A stretch of 64,000 bases of DNA. Origin: Billgrantia aerodenitrificans (GTDB lineage Bacteria; Pseudomonadota; Gammaproteobacteria; Pseudomonadales; Halomonadaceae). The notes under the pieces are model-generated. The model had not been told where the DNA came from and searched no databases. It worked only from the letters and a program-made list of their open reading frames with translations. Positions within the stretch are counted from its first letter, which is position 1; each line of letters opens with the position of its first letter. This document shows, piece after piece, positions 8,447 to 16,243 of this stretch. The stretch covers positions 114,712-178,711 of the forward strand of contig NZ_JABFTV010000012.1 in NCBI RefSeq assembly GCF_021404405.1. The letters are read 5' to 3'. The translations under genes were made by a program, and so were the position numbers.

Positions 8447-10189
8447 TCAGTGCCGGCAGCGCCGCTCGATGAACAGACTGTTGCCAGCTTGTCGCTTGGC
8501 TTGTTGCTTGAGTTCCGAAAGATCTTCGGATATTGCCAGGACGTCACAGCCGCGACCATCACTTACCGGCCTTGCCGCCAGCGACAGACTGACGAAGGGA
8601 TAGAACGTCACGCGGCCCTGCCGACTCTCGACCCGTACCCCGCCGGCTCGGCGATCCTCCGCATCGTAGAAGTCCGGCGCCATGGCGCCGAATGCTGTCA
8701 GAATACGGTGACAGCGCGCCTCCCAACCGGCATCGTCCAGTAGCAGCATGAAGTCATCACCGCCGATGTGACCGATGAACCCCGTCTTGCCGACCTGCTC
8801 ATCGAGCAGCTGAGCCAGCGCCAGAATCACCCGGTCGCCCCGCGCATAGCCGTAGGCGTCGTTATAGGCCTTGAAGTTGTCGAGATCGCAGTAGACGGCA
8901 GTGAAGACCTTGCCATGCTCCAGCCATTCGCTCAGCGTCTCGTTGATCATCAGGTTCCCGGGTAGACCGGTGAGCGGATTGGCATGGCGCGCCTGACGCA
9001 CCTGAATGGCAGTGATCTCGCGCAACAGGTCAACGATATTACCCATGCCGCGATAGCGGCCCTCGCCGTCGACGATGACGAAATCCTCCTGGGGCACATC
9101 CGCACTGTCGGTGAGCTGCTGGCTGAGCAGGGTCAGCGGCGTTTCATCGACGGCCACGGCGAAGCGTGAATCGCACATGTCCCGCACCAGACGCTTGGCG
9201 AACAGGGCATGACTGTAGGGGTTGGTGAACAGGGTAAGAAACTCGCTGCGCCGCACCACACCGACCGGCCTGTCGTTTTCCACCACCGCCACACAGCGCA
9301 GGCCCGGCTCGCCACGAAACCGTCCGCTCAACTCCAGTACAGGCATCTGCGGTTCGATCGGTGCCAGCGACTTCATGATGGTGTGAGCGCTGCGTACCAG
9401 TCCGTGACGGGCCGAGGCTCCGACCGGCAGTGAGCGGCCGATATCTCGCGACGGGGTCTGGCTGGGACGGGCAAAGTAGTAGCCTTGCAGCAGCGACAGG
9501 CTGCGATCCAGCTCCCACAGCGAGCGGTACTCCTCGGCGGTTTCCACGCCTTCCGCTATCAGCTGGCAGCCGAGGCTGCGCGATACATCGAGAATCGAGC
9601 GCAGGAACTGCCGCTTGTCGGGGTCCTGATCGATGCCGGAGATGAAGTGGCGGTCGAGCTTGACGAAGTCGGGGCGCAGCTCGGCCCAGTGGCGCAGACT
9701 CGAATGGCCGGCCCCTAGGTCGTCCAGCGCAACCTGAAAACCCATGTCGCGATAGTGCTCCACCGCTTGGCGCATCAGCACGTAATCGGTGATCGGCAGA
9801 TGTTCGGTGAGTTCGATGACGACACGATTGGGAGCCAGCCCATGGTCGCGCAGATAGCCCAGGGTCAACCCCTCGCTGAAGTCCCGCTCGACGATGGTCA
9901 ACGGCATCACGTTGAGGAACAGCCTACCGGGCAAGCCTAGCCGCACGAAGGCGGCAATCGCCAGGCGGCGGCACAGCAGATCGAGCTCTACCAGCAGGCC
10001 CGACTGAATGGCCACCTCGAACAGGACCAACGGAGAGTGCAGCCTGGAGCCTTCGGGGCCGCGAATCAGCGCCTCGTAGCCGTGCACGCACTGCCTGGCG
10101 ACATCGACAATGGGTTGGAAGCATGGCGTGAGCCGCTCGCCCTCTATGATCGCTCTGAGCTCGCTCTCCTCGATGTCGGAGGTCGTCAT
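8447..10189 (-). CDS. c-di-GMP enzyme, EAL-CBS-GGDEF architecture
   Basis: A 580-residue soluble protein without membrane segments. The N-terminal EAL domain (about 10-255) keeps the catalytic set: EALIR at 39-43, IELTEH, LDDLGAGHSS, KLDRH, AEGVET and QGYYFARP, so phosphodiesterase activity is likely. A CBS-like pair follows (about 265-395). The C-terminal GGDEF-type domain (about 400-560) has DLDNFK and GGDDF at 476-480, aspartate in place of the usual glutamate, and no RxxD inhibitory site. Cyclase activity is therefore uncertain; it may act as a GTP sensor. The ATG at 10189 is preferred to an upstream TTG. A Pho-box-like promoter lies just upstream. Confidence 0.88.
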   Translation of the reverse strand: MTTSDIEESELRAIIEGERLTPCFQPIVDVARQCVHGYEALIRGPEGSRLHSPLVLFEVAIQSGLLVELDLLCRRLAIAAFVRLGLPGRLFLNVMPLTIVERDFSEGLTLGYLRDHGLAPNRVVIELTEHLPITDYVLMRQAVEHYRDMGFQVALDDLGAGHSSLRHWAELRPDFVKLDRHFISGIDQDPDKRQFLRSILDVSRSLGCQLIAEGVETAEEYRSLWELDRSLSLLQGYYFARPSQTPSRDIGRSLPVGASARHGLVRSAHTIMKSLAPIEPQMPVLELSGRFRGEPGLRCVAVVENDRPVGVVRRSEFLTLFTNPYSHALFAKRLVRDMCDSRFAVAVDETPLTLLSQQLTDSADVPQEDFVIVDGEGRYRGMGNIVDLLREITAIQVRQARHANPLTGLPGNLMINETLSEWLEHGKVFTAVYCDLDNFKAYNDAYGYARGDRVILALAQLLDEQVGKTGFIGHIGGDDFMLLLDDAGWEARCHRILTAFGAMAPDFYDAEDRRAGGVRVESRQGRVTFYPFVSLSLAARPVSDGRGCDVLAISEDLSELKQQAKRQAGNSLFIERRCRH

Positions 10190-10216
10190 GGTCAGCCCTG
10201 AAATGGTGTCAGGGCG

Positions 10217-10250
10217 AGATTGCAACGTTTAGATGACAGCACCATGACAG
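10217..10250 (-). promoter_or_regulatory. Pho box and possible -10 for the EAL-GGDEF gene
   Basis: Reading the minus strand from 10250 to 10233 gives CTGTCATGGTGCTGTCAT: two perfect copies of the PhoB half-site CTGTCAT spaced 11 bp. Exactly 10 nt downstream is CAATCT (10222-10217), which keeps the A at position 2 and T at position 6 of a -10. The start codon is 28 bp further on. Confidence 0.72.
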
Positions 10251-10283
10251 CGGTGCGTGGCGCTTCGCCTTCTCGAGCCTCCA

Positions 10284-10317
10284 CTGTCACCATGGCGTCA
10301 CTCGGACGACGCAGGAT
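10284..10317 (+). promoter_or_regulatory. Pho box and possible -10 for the glycosyltransferase gene
   Basis: CTGTCACCATGGCGTCAC (10284-10301) is two Pho half-sites (7+4+7). Ten nt downstream CAGGAT (10312-10317) can act as a -10. The spacing matches the divergent promoter 33 bp away. Confidence 0.62.
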
Positions 10318-10333
10318 GGTGAGGCATCCTGCC

Positions 10334-11656
10334 ATGCAGAGCCGAACCATGAACATATTGATGCTTTCCGACGTCTACTTTCCCCGCATCAACGGTGTCG
10401 CCACCTCGATTGCCAGCTTCCGCGATGCGCTACAAAGGCTCGGCCATTCCGTCACCCTGGTCTGCCCCGGCTATCCCGTGGGGCAAGTGGATGAACCGGA
10501 CGTACTGAGGATCTCCTCGCGCGGCGTTCCTGGCTCCCCCGAAGATCGCATGATGCACTATCGCGAGGTGATGAGACTGGCGCCGCGGCTCGCCGCAGAG
10601 CACTTCGACCTGGTACACATTCACACTCCCTTCGTCGCCCACTATGCCGGCGTGGCGCTGGCAAGGCGGCTGGGCATTCCGGCCCTGGCCACCTACCACA
10701 CGCTGTTCGAGGAGTATCTCCCCCTCTATGTTCGCGGCGTACCCAGCCGTTGGCTGCGCTTCCTCGCCCGGCGCCTCTCGGTGTGGCAGTGCCGCCGGCT
10801 GGCAGCGCTGGTGGCACCGTCGCATGCCATGCACGACACACTCCTCCGCTATGGCGTCAAAACGCCCGTGGCAGTCATCCCCACCGGGTTGGCGCTGGAG
10901 CGCTTCCGTCATTCCGTCGAGGACGATGACTTCCGCGACCGCTTCCATCTGCCGAAAAACGCCCGGCTGTTGTTGTTCGTCGGACGCCTCGCCTTCGAGA
11001 AAAACATCGCCTTTCTGATCGACCTGCTGCCCCGGGTGCTGGCCGAGCATCCCGATACGCGCCTGATCATTACTGGCGAAGGACCGGCCCGAGCGGCCTT
11101 GGCACGCCGGGCACGGCAGATCGGCATGGAGTACGCCGTGCACTTTCTTGGCTACCTGGGGCGCAACGGCCCGCTGCAGACCGCCTACCGTGCGGCCGAT
11201 GCCTTCATCTTCGCCTCACGCACCGAAACCCAGGGGTTGGTGCTGCTGGAGGCCATGGCGCTGGGTACCCCAGTCGTCTCCACCGCCATGATGGGCACCC
11301 GCGACGTGCTGGTTGACGGTGCGGGTTGCCTGATTGCCGACGAGGATCTCGACGACTTCGCCGCCAAGGTGAACCGACTGCTCGGCGATGAAGCGCTGCG
11401 CGGCGAACTGGCGCAGCGTGCCATGACCCATGCGGCAGGCTGGCACGAGGACGCCAAGGCCGCCGAACTGGCCGGGCTTTATGCTCGAATAGCAGGGATG
11501 CAAATAGCAGGGAGCGGTAACGCCAGAGCGGTGCCACTCACCACGCTGACGGCCTCCAGTACCCAACAGACGGTATCGTCTGCGATAGAGGCATCAATCT
11601 GCAAAGCCATAGAAAAAGAGGCAGACGCCGAAGTCATGCTGAAGGAAGTCCGATAG
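10334..11656 (+). CDS. Family-4 glycosyltransferase, possibly diacylglycerol glycosyltransferase
   Basis: A 440-residue GT4 (GT-B fold) enzyme. The N-terminal motif FPRINGVATSI is the glycine loop seen in diacylglycerol glucosyltransferases and phosphatidylinositol mannosyltransferases. The donor-side motif is E-x7-E (ETQGLVLLE), followed by GTPVVST. The last ~50 residues are an alanine/serine-rich tail with no recognised domain. ATG 10334 has GAGG about 10 nt upstream; ATG 10349 (MNILML) is the alternative. The Pho box in front suggests a role in making phosphorus-free glycolipids under phosphate starvation. The lipid link is inference; capsular or O-antigen transferase is the alternative. 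Confidence 0.82.
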   Translation: MQSRTMNILMLSDVYFPRINGVATSIASFRDALQRLGHSVTLVCPGYPVGQVDEPDVLRISSRGVPGSPEDRMMHYREVMRLAPRLAAEHFDLVHIHTPFVAHYAGVALARRLGIPALATYHTLFEEYLPLYVRGVPSRWLRFLARRLSVWQCRRLAALVAPSHAMHDTLLRYGVKTPVAVIPTGLALERFRHSVEDDDFRDRFHLPKNARLLLFVGRLAFEKNIAFLIDLLPRVLAEHPDTRLIITGEGPARAALARRARQIGMEYAVHFLGYLGRNGPLQTAYRAADAFIFASRTETQGLVLLEAMALGTPVVSTAMMGTRDVLVDGAGCLIADEDLDDFAAKVNRLLGDEALRGELAQRAMTHAAGWHEDAKAAELAGLYARIAGMQIAGSGNARAVPLTTLTASSTQQTVSSAIEASICKAIEKEADAEVMLKEVR

Positions 11657-11690
11657 CTTTGGCAAACTTCACATCTTGCCCGTCCTGGGG

Positions 11691-11724
11691 GCGTCACCAC
11701 TCTGTCACCATACGTCGTTAGCGT
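11691..11724 (+). promoter_or_regulatory. Pho box and -10 ahead of a 50-aa ORF
   Basis: GCGTCACCACTCTGTCAC (11691-11708) is two Pho half-sites at 11-bp period; a weaker third copy (CGTCGTT) follows. TAGCGT at 11719-11724 lies exactly 10 nt after the second half-site, as in the other Pho promoters of this window. Confidence 0.65.
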
Positions 11725-11758
11725 CGGGGAGACCTAGCGCTTCGACAGGAGAAGCCCT

Positions 11759-11911
11759 ATGCCACGGCGCCAGCGCGAACCGCTCAGTGACGAGGAGATC
11801 GATTTCCTGGTCCAACTGGCAAATGGCAATGCCCTGGCCCACCGCCGCCGCCGTGAGCGCGAGCGGCGGCGCCGGACTGGAGCCCCACCCCCGGACCGAA
11901 CCGCCGTATGA
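11759..11911 (+). CDS. Small basic protein (50 aa) behind a Pho box
   Basis: ATG at 11759 is preceded by a strong AGGAGA at a 7-nt spacing and the frame runs 50 codons to TGA at 11909. The product begins MPRRQREPLSDEEIDFLVQL, then a dense run of arginines (about residues 29-39) and a proline-rich end. The N-terminal half looks like a short amphipathic helix; the arginine run could bind nucleic acid or anionic lipid. Its stop overlaps the ATG of the GNAT gene (ATGA at 11908-11911), which implies coupled translation. I do not recognise the family. Confidence 0.6.
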   Translation: MPRRQREPLSDEEIDFLVQLANGNALAHRRRRERERRRRTGAPPPDRTAV

Positions 11912-12510
11912 CCGCTGTTCGGAACGGCAGCTGCTATGCTTTGGCTAGGCTCTTTCGATGGAATGAGACGCTGGTGGAAACTGACCCAATCAACACGGAA
12001 GTGAATGCCAAGCGGCGGCTGCGACTGCGCCCCGCGACACCCGAGGATCGTCCCTTGCTCGAGCGCTGGGACACCGAGCCCCATGTCGTTGCGGCCAACC
12101 CCAACGACAAATGGGAGTGGCAGACCGAGCTGGCCCATCCGGCCGAAGGCTGCCAACAGTTCATCGCCGAGCGCGAAGGACGCGCCATCGGCTTCATCCA
12201 GATACTCGATCCCGCCCGTGACGAGAGCGGCTACTGGGGCGAGGTGGGCGACGGCTTGCGTGCCATCGATATCTGGATTGGCGAGCCCGAGGAGCTGGGC
12301 AAGGGCTACGGCACCACCATGATGCAGTTGGCCCTGGCGCACTGCTTCGCCGACCCCCGGGTTTCCGCCGTGCTGATCGATCCGCTCGCCGACAATCGTC
12401 GGGCCCAGCGCTTCTACGAGCGGCTGGGCTTTCGCTTCGTCGAAAAGCGCCGCCTGGGCAACGACCTCTGCTGTATCTACCGTCTGGAACGCAGCGACTG
12501 GTTGGCCTGA
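11908..12510 (+). CDS. GNAT acetyltransferase, AAC(6')-like
   Basis: A GNAT acyl-CoA N-acyltransferase of up to 200 residues. The fold is clear from LRLRPATPEDRPLLERW at the first strand, the acetyl-CoA loop L-G-K-G-Y-G-T, the D-P-x-A-D-N-R-R-A-Q-R-F-Y-E-R-L-G-F segment and a C-terminal strand. The layout matches aminoglycoside 6'-N-acetyltransferases and related house-keeping enzymes, so resistance should not be assumed. The ATG at 11908 overlaps the upstream small gene; the first ~31 residues are not family-like and the GTG at 12001 is an alternative start. Confidence 0.82.
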   Translation: MTAVRNGSCYALARLFRWNETLVETDPINTEVNAKRRLRLRPATPEDRPLLERWDTEPHVVAANPNDKWEWQTELAHPAEGCQQFIAEREGRAIGFIQILDPARDESGYWGEVGDGLRAIDIWIGEPEELGKGYGTTMMQLALAHCFADPRVSAVLIDPLADNRRAQRFYERLGFRFVEKRRLGNDLCCIYRLERSDWLA

Positions 12511-12546
12511 GGTCGTCGGTACGCCGCGACGCAGCCCTCGAGACGC

Positions 12547-13164
12547 TTAGCCCTTGGCCACCAGGAAAGCGCCTGCCGCCACCATCAGCGCCCCCGCGGA
12601 GCGGTTAGCCCCCTTCATGGCACGCTCGCTCTGCAGCCACCGGCGCGCGCTGGCGGCCCCCACGGCGACCAGCATCAGTCCCAGCATGAGCCCGACGAAC
12701 GTCAGCGACACAGTCAACAGCATGTCGCCGGAGGCCAGCGCCACCAGGTCGACGAAGGTCGGCAAGAAGGCGATGTAGAACAGGATCACCTTGGGGTTGG
12801 AAGCGGAGATGAGAAATCCCTGCAGAAACCCCTTCACGATGTCGACACGCCGGGATCCTGCCGACAGGTCGGCCTCACCGACGGGCGAGGTCCACAGTTT
12901 CCAGGCCAGGTAGAAGAGATAGGCGGCACCGACATAGCGAATCATGGTGAACGCCTCGCCCCAGTGCTCGGCCAGCACCGCCAGCCCGTGAAAGGCCAGC
13001 ATGAGGTAGAGCAGGTCGCTGACCGTCATGCCCAGCGCCAGAGGCCAGCAGGCACGCGCCCCGGCGGACATGCCGCGGGCCAGGATGGCGAAGATCCCGG
13101 GGCCGGGGGTAACGGCGAAGATGAAGATGGCGAGGAAGTAGAGCAAGGCGCTCTCGGGGGACAT
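12547..13164 (-). CDS. LysE/RhtB-family amino-acid exporter
   Basis: A 205-residue membrane protein with about six helices. It has the family's N-terminal signature (FAVTPGPGIFAILARGMSAG, about residues 17-36) and the middle segment SNPKVILFYIAFLPTFV. Members export lysine, threonine, homoserine or homoserine lactones; the exact substrate is not readable. It is convergent with the GNAT gene and sits alone on its strand. Confidence 0.9.
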   Translation of the reverse strand: MSPESALLYFLAIFIFAVTPGPGIFAILARGMSAGARACWPLALGMTVSDLLYLMLAFHGLAVLAEHWGEAFTMIRYVGAAYLFYLAWKLWTSPVGEADLSAGSRRVDIVKGFLQGFLISASNPKVILFYIAFLPTFVDLVALASGDMLLTVSLTFVGLMLGLMLVAVGAASARRWLQSERAMKGANRSAGALMVAAGAFLVAKG

Positions 13165-13281
13165 GGGGGCCTCACGGTCAGGGCGAAAATTCGATCATGC
13201 CCGAGTGCAATGCCTCATGACCAGCCCCCATCGCCGGGCGCCAGGCACATCTCATCAGCTCATTCCATCAGAGCCGGTCCA

Positions 13282-13380
13282 TCAGATCCGGCCTGCCAAC
13301 CATAGCGCCAGCAGCACCACGATCAGCAACAACAGTCCGCTGGCCACGCTGCCGGCCCACTTGGCGATGACGTGCAGCAT
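13282..13380 (-). CDS. 32-aa single-helix membrane peptide
   Basis: ATG at 13380 is preceded by AGGAGAGGAG, one of the best ribosome-binding sites in the window, and begins 9 bp after the stop of the ferric-reductase-like gene. The product is MLHVIAKWAGSVASG followed by a run of L, I, V and A and ends WLAGRI: one membrane helix with a short amphipathic start. The close spacing suggests it is a small subunit or stabiliser of the flavocytochrome. Not recognised otherwise. Confidence 0.6.
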   Translation of the reverse strand: MLHVIAKWAGSVASGLLLLIVVLLALWLAGRI

Positions 13381-13389
13381 GCTCCTCTC

Positions 13390-14709
13390 CTAAACGATGT
13401 CGAAACGATCGGAATAGATCCGCGTGGTCGCCGCCCCCTGGGCAAGCAGGGCTTTCTCGGCGGCATTCATCAGCGGCTCGGGGCCGCAGATGAAATATTC
13501 GCGGCGGCCGTCGTCCGGCGGCAGCCGACGCTTCACCAGCGCTTCGTCGATCTTGCCGCTCTCCCCCTTCCATTCCGGCTCGGGGTCGCTGATGACGTGG
13601 ATCACGTCGAGATCGAGGGTCTGCTCCAGCTCGGCCAGCTCATCGCGAAAGGTGGCGTCCTCCCAAGTCTTGTTGGCATAGAGCAGCCACAGCGGCCGGG
13701 TATCGCCCTGGTCACGCAGCGAGCGCAGGATGCTCATGATCGGCGTGACGCCGATACCGCCGGCGATGAGTACCGCACCGGAGGCATTGTCCGGTTCGGG
13801 TATGAAGGCGCCGTAGGGCCCTTCGACGAAGGCGCGTGTGCCGGACGGCACCTCAGGGAGGGTGTTGGTGAAGTCACCCAGGCGCTTGGCCGTGAACGCG
13901 AAGCGCTTGCCATCTTCACTGGACGAGGCCACCGAGAATGGATGCTGCTGCAGCGAGAACGGTGTCTCGCCCAGGGTGATCCAGAAAAACTGTCCGGGTG
14001 CGAAGTCGAGACGATGATCACCTTCGGCTTCAAGGGTCAGGGTTGCCGCATCGCCACGCTCCTGTTGGTTGTCCACCACCCTCCAGGGACACTTGCGTAG
14101 ACGCCACGGCCTCAGCAGGCGCGATTCGACCACCAGCAGCAGCGCAAGCCCCACCACCGCGCCCAGCAGCAGCGTCGTGAAGATGCTTTCCGTGTAGTGC
14201 TGCACCATGACCGCATGGCCCAGGCCACCGGCGACGACGAAAAGCGACAGCCCGCCGTGCAGAGCCCGCCACCACTCGTAGGAGAGCCCGAAGCGCGTAC
14301 GCCACAGCGAGCTTGCCACCAGCATCAGCGTGGCCAGCACCAGCAGTATGAGGGTGATCGCGCGCAGGGTATCCTCGCGGGGATCGAGATACTCGATCCA
14401 GCCGGGTCGGGTGGCGATCATCACCAGCGGATGGGCCAGCACCAGCAGCAGCGCGAAGATGCCGGTCTGGCGATGGAACTGCAGAATGTTGTCGTGACCG
14501 ACCGATTCGGCGAACCAGCGATGCCGCCCCGAGATCACCGCCTGACAGGCAAGAACGCCAAGCGCCAGCAGCCCCAGCAGGGCACCGAGTTCGGCACCGA
14601 ACTCCCGCGTTTCGTCAGGCTGGCGGATAACGGCGATGCCGAGGGGCAACAGAGCCAACAAAAGATAGCCACCACACCAAAGCAGTGCGCTTCGGGCCAA
14701 TCGACTCAC
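13390..14709 (-). CDS. Ferric-reductase-like transmembrane flavoprotein
   Basis: A 439-residue protein with about six N-terminal helices (residues 10-215) bearing spaced histidines expected to hold two b hemes (H in LQFHRQTG, LVLAHPL, RALHGG, LGHAV). A cytoplasmic FAD/NAD(P)H reductase follows: the FAD motif HPFSVASS, the nucleotide motif GGIGVTPIMS and the end CGPEPLMNA. It probably moves electrons from NAD(P)H across the membrane to iron or another acceptor. The GTG at 14709 is chosen because AAGGAGG precedes it; the TTG at 14727 overlaps that site. It may be coupled to the 32-aa peptide downstream. Confidence 0.85.
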   Translation of the reverse strand: MSRLARSALLWCGGYLLLALLPLGIAVIRQPDETREFGAELGALLGLLALGVLACQAVISGRHRWFAESVGHDNILQFHRQTGIFALLLVLAHPLVMIATRPGWIEYLDPREDTLRAITLILLVLATLMLVASSLWRTRFGLSYEWWRALHGGLSLFVVAGGLGHAVMVQHYTESIFTTLLLGAVVGLALLLVVESRLLRPWRLRKCPWRVVDNQQERGDAATLTLEAEGDHRLDFAPGQFFWITLGETPFSLQQHPFSVASSSEDGKRFAFTAKRLGDFTNTLPEVPSGTRAFVEGPYGAFIPEPDNASGAVLIAGGIGVTPIMSILRSLRDQGDTRPLWLLYANKTWEDATFRDELAELEQTLDLDVIHVISDPEPEWKGESGKIDEALVKRRLPPDDGRREYFICGPEPLMNAAEKALLAQGAATTRIYSDRFDIV

Positions 14710-14860
14710 AACGACCTCCTTGTCCAAATCTCCTGCTCAAGATAGTGCTTCGGCATGTAACCGTTTGAAGCTTTATGTTCTTGCGCCTTTGGCTCACATA
14801 TCACCCGATGCTGCTACGCTGAATCAGGCAACGACAGGCCACATCATCAGGAGGAAACCG

Positions 14861-16159
14861 ATGTCTGGGCAAACGGATCATGCCAACCTGTTCGACGACG
14901 CACGCTCGCGCCTCGAGGAAGTGTGCCAAGCCATCGACATCCAGGGCGATGCCAGGGAGCGACTGATGCAGCCCAGCCTCTCGCTGCAGGTCAGCGTGCC
15001 GGTGCGCATGGACGATGGCCGCCTCAAGGTCTTTCCCGGCTGGCGGGTGCAGTACAACACGACGCTGGGGCCGGCCAAGGGCGGCATTCGCTTTCATCCC
15101 GACGTCAATCAGGAGGAAGTGACCACCCTCAGCTTCTGGATGGCGGTGAAGTGCGCCGTGGTCGACCTGCCCTACGGCGGCGGCAAGGGCGGCGTGAAGG
15201 TGGACCCCAAGCAGCTGTCGAAGCTGGAGCTGGAACGACTGGCCCGGGGCTACGTTCGCGCCATCGCCGACATCATGGGACCCGACCGCGACATTCCCGC
15301 ACCGGACGTAAACACCAACGCCACGGTGATGGGCTGGATGGCCGACGAGTTCGACCACCTGGCCCGTGGCAAGGTACCCTCCGCGATTACCGGCAAGCCT
15401 CCCGAGCTGGGCGGGTCGCTGGGTCGTGTGGCCGCCACCGGACGCGGCGCCCTGCACGTGCTCGACCTGTGGGCAGCGCGCGAGAAGCGCAAGCCAGAGG
15501 AGACAACAGTGGCTATCCAGGGCTTCGGTAATGCTGCCTATCACTTTGCCCGGCTAGCCCACGATCAGGGCTATCGCATCGTTGCGGTGTCCGACTCAAA
15601 GGGCGCTATCTACAGCGAGGAAGGCCTCGATCCTGACGCCATCATGGAGCAGAAGCAGCGTAATATGCGGCTGCACGAGATGGTTTACTGCGACGATTCT
15701 GTGTGCATCGCCGAGAACGTTGAGAAGCTCGATCGCGACGAGCTGCTCACCCTGGAGGTGGACGTCCTGGCGCTGGCGGCACTGGAGAATCAGGTGCATG
15801 AAGACAACGTCGATCGGGTCAAGGCCGGCGCGCTGCTCGAGATCGCCAACGGGCCGGTCAGTAGCCGTGCCGACGAACGGCTCGAGGAGCGCGGCGTGCC
15901 GGTACTGCCCGACGTGCTGGCCAACACTGGCGGCGTCATCGTCAGCTACTACGAGTGGGTGCAGAATCGTAGCGGCGAGCGCTGGCCGGAGGAGGAGATC
16001 AATCGGCGGCTGGCCGAGCACCTCGAACGCCAGAGCGAACTGGTCTTCGAGCGCGCCGAACAGGAGGAGATCTCCTATCGCCGGGCGGCGTATCGCCAAG
16101 GCATCGAGCGCATCGCCCACGCCATCGAGCTGCGCGGCAACTGTCAGGACAGCGAGTGA
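14861..16159 (+). CDS. gdhA: Glu/Leu/Phe/Val dehydrogenase, likely glutamate dehydrogenase
   Basis: A 432-residue hexameric-type dehydrogenase. The substrate region GGIRFHPDVNQEEV...MAVKCAVVDLPYGGGKGGV (about residues 70-115) carries the binding and catalytic lysines. A Rossmann domain follows (QGFGNAAYHFA, about 230). Oxidative deamination of glutamate to 2-oxoglutarate, or the reverse, is expected. ATG 14861 follows a perfect AGGAGG. It is divergent from the ferric-reductase-like gene; the 151-bp gap must hold both promoters. Amino-acid specificity is inferred from overall similarity only. Confidence 0.9.
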   Translation: MSGQTDHANLFDDARSRLEEVCQAIDIQGDARERLMQPSLSLQVSVPVRMDDGRLKVFPGWRVQYNTTLGPAKGGIRFHPDVNQEEVTTLSFWMAVKCAVVDLPYGGGKGGVKVDPKQLSKLELERLARGYVRAIADIMGPDRDIPAPDVNTNATVMGWMADEFDHLARGKVPSAITGKPPELGGSLGRVAATGRGALHVLDLWAAREKRKPEETTVAIQGFGNAAYHFARLAHDQGYRIVAVSDSKGAIYSEEGLDPDAIMEQKQRNMRLHEMVYCDDSVCIAENVEKLDRDELLTLEVDVLALAALENQVHEDNVDRVKAGALLEIANGPVSSRADERLEERGVPVLPDVLANTGGVIVSYYEWVQNRSGERWPEEEINRRLAEHLERQSELVFERAEQEEISYRRAAYRQGIERIAHAIELRGNCQDSE

Positions 16160-16243
16160 GCGAGGCAGCCAGCCGCAACTCGGGGTGACAAGGGCATTGG
16201 CCAAGGCGACAATAGCGGCCTTTCGTTGCCGAACCGGGCCGTC

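Noticed and set aside
11908..12510. Aminoglycoside resistance gene
   Set aside because: The fold is AAC(6')-like but chromosomal house-keeping GNATs look the same; no mobile context.
14720..14860. Longer start for glutamate dehydrogenase
   Set aside because: The extra 47 residues are not family-like and would run over the divergent promoter; ATG 14861 has a perfect AGGAGG.
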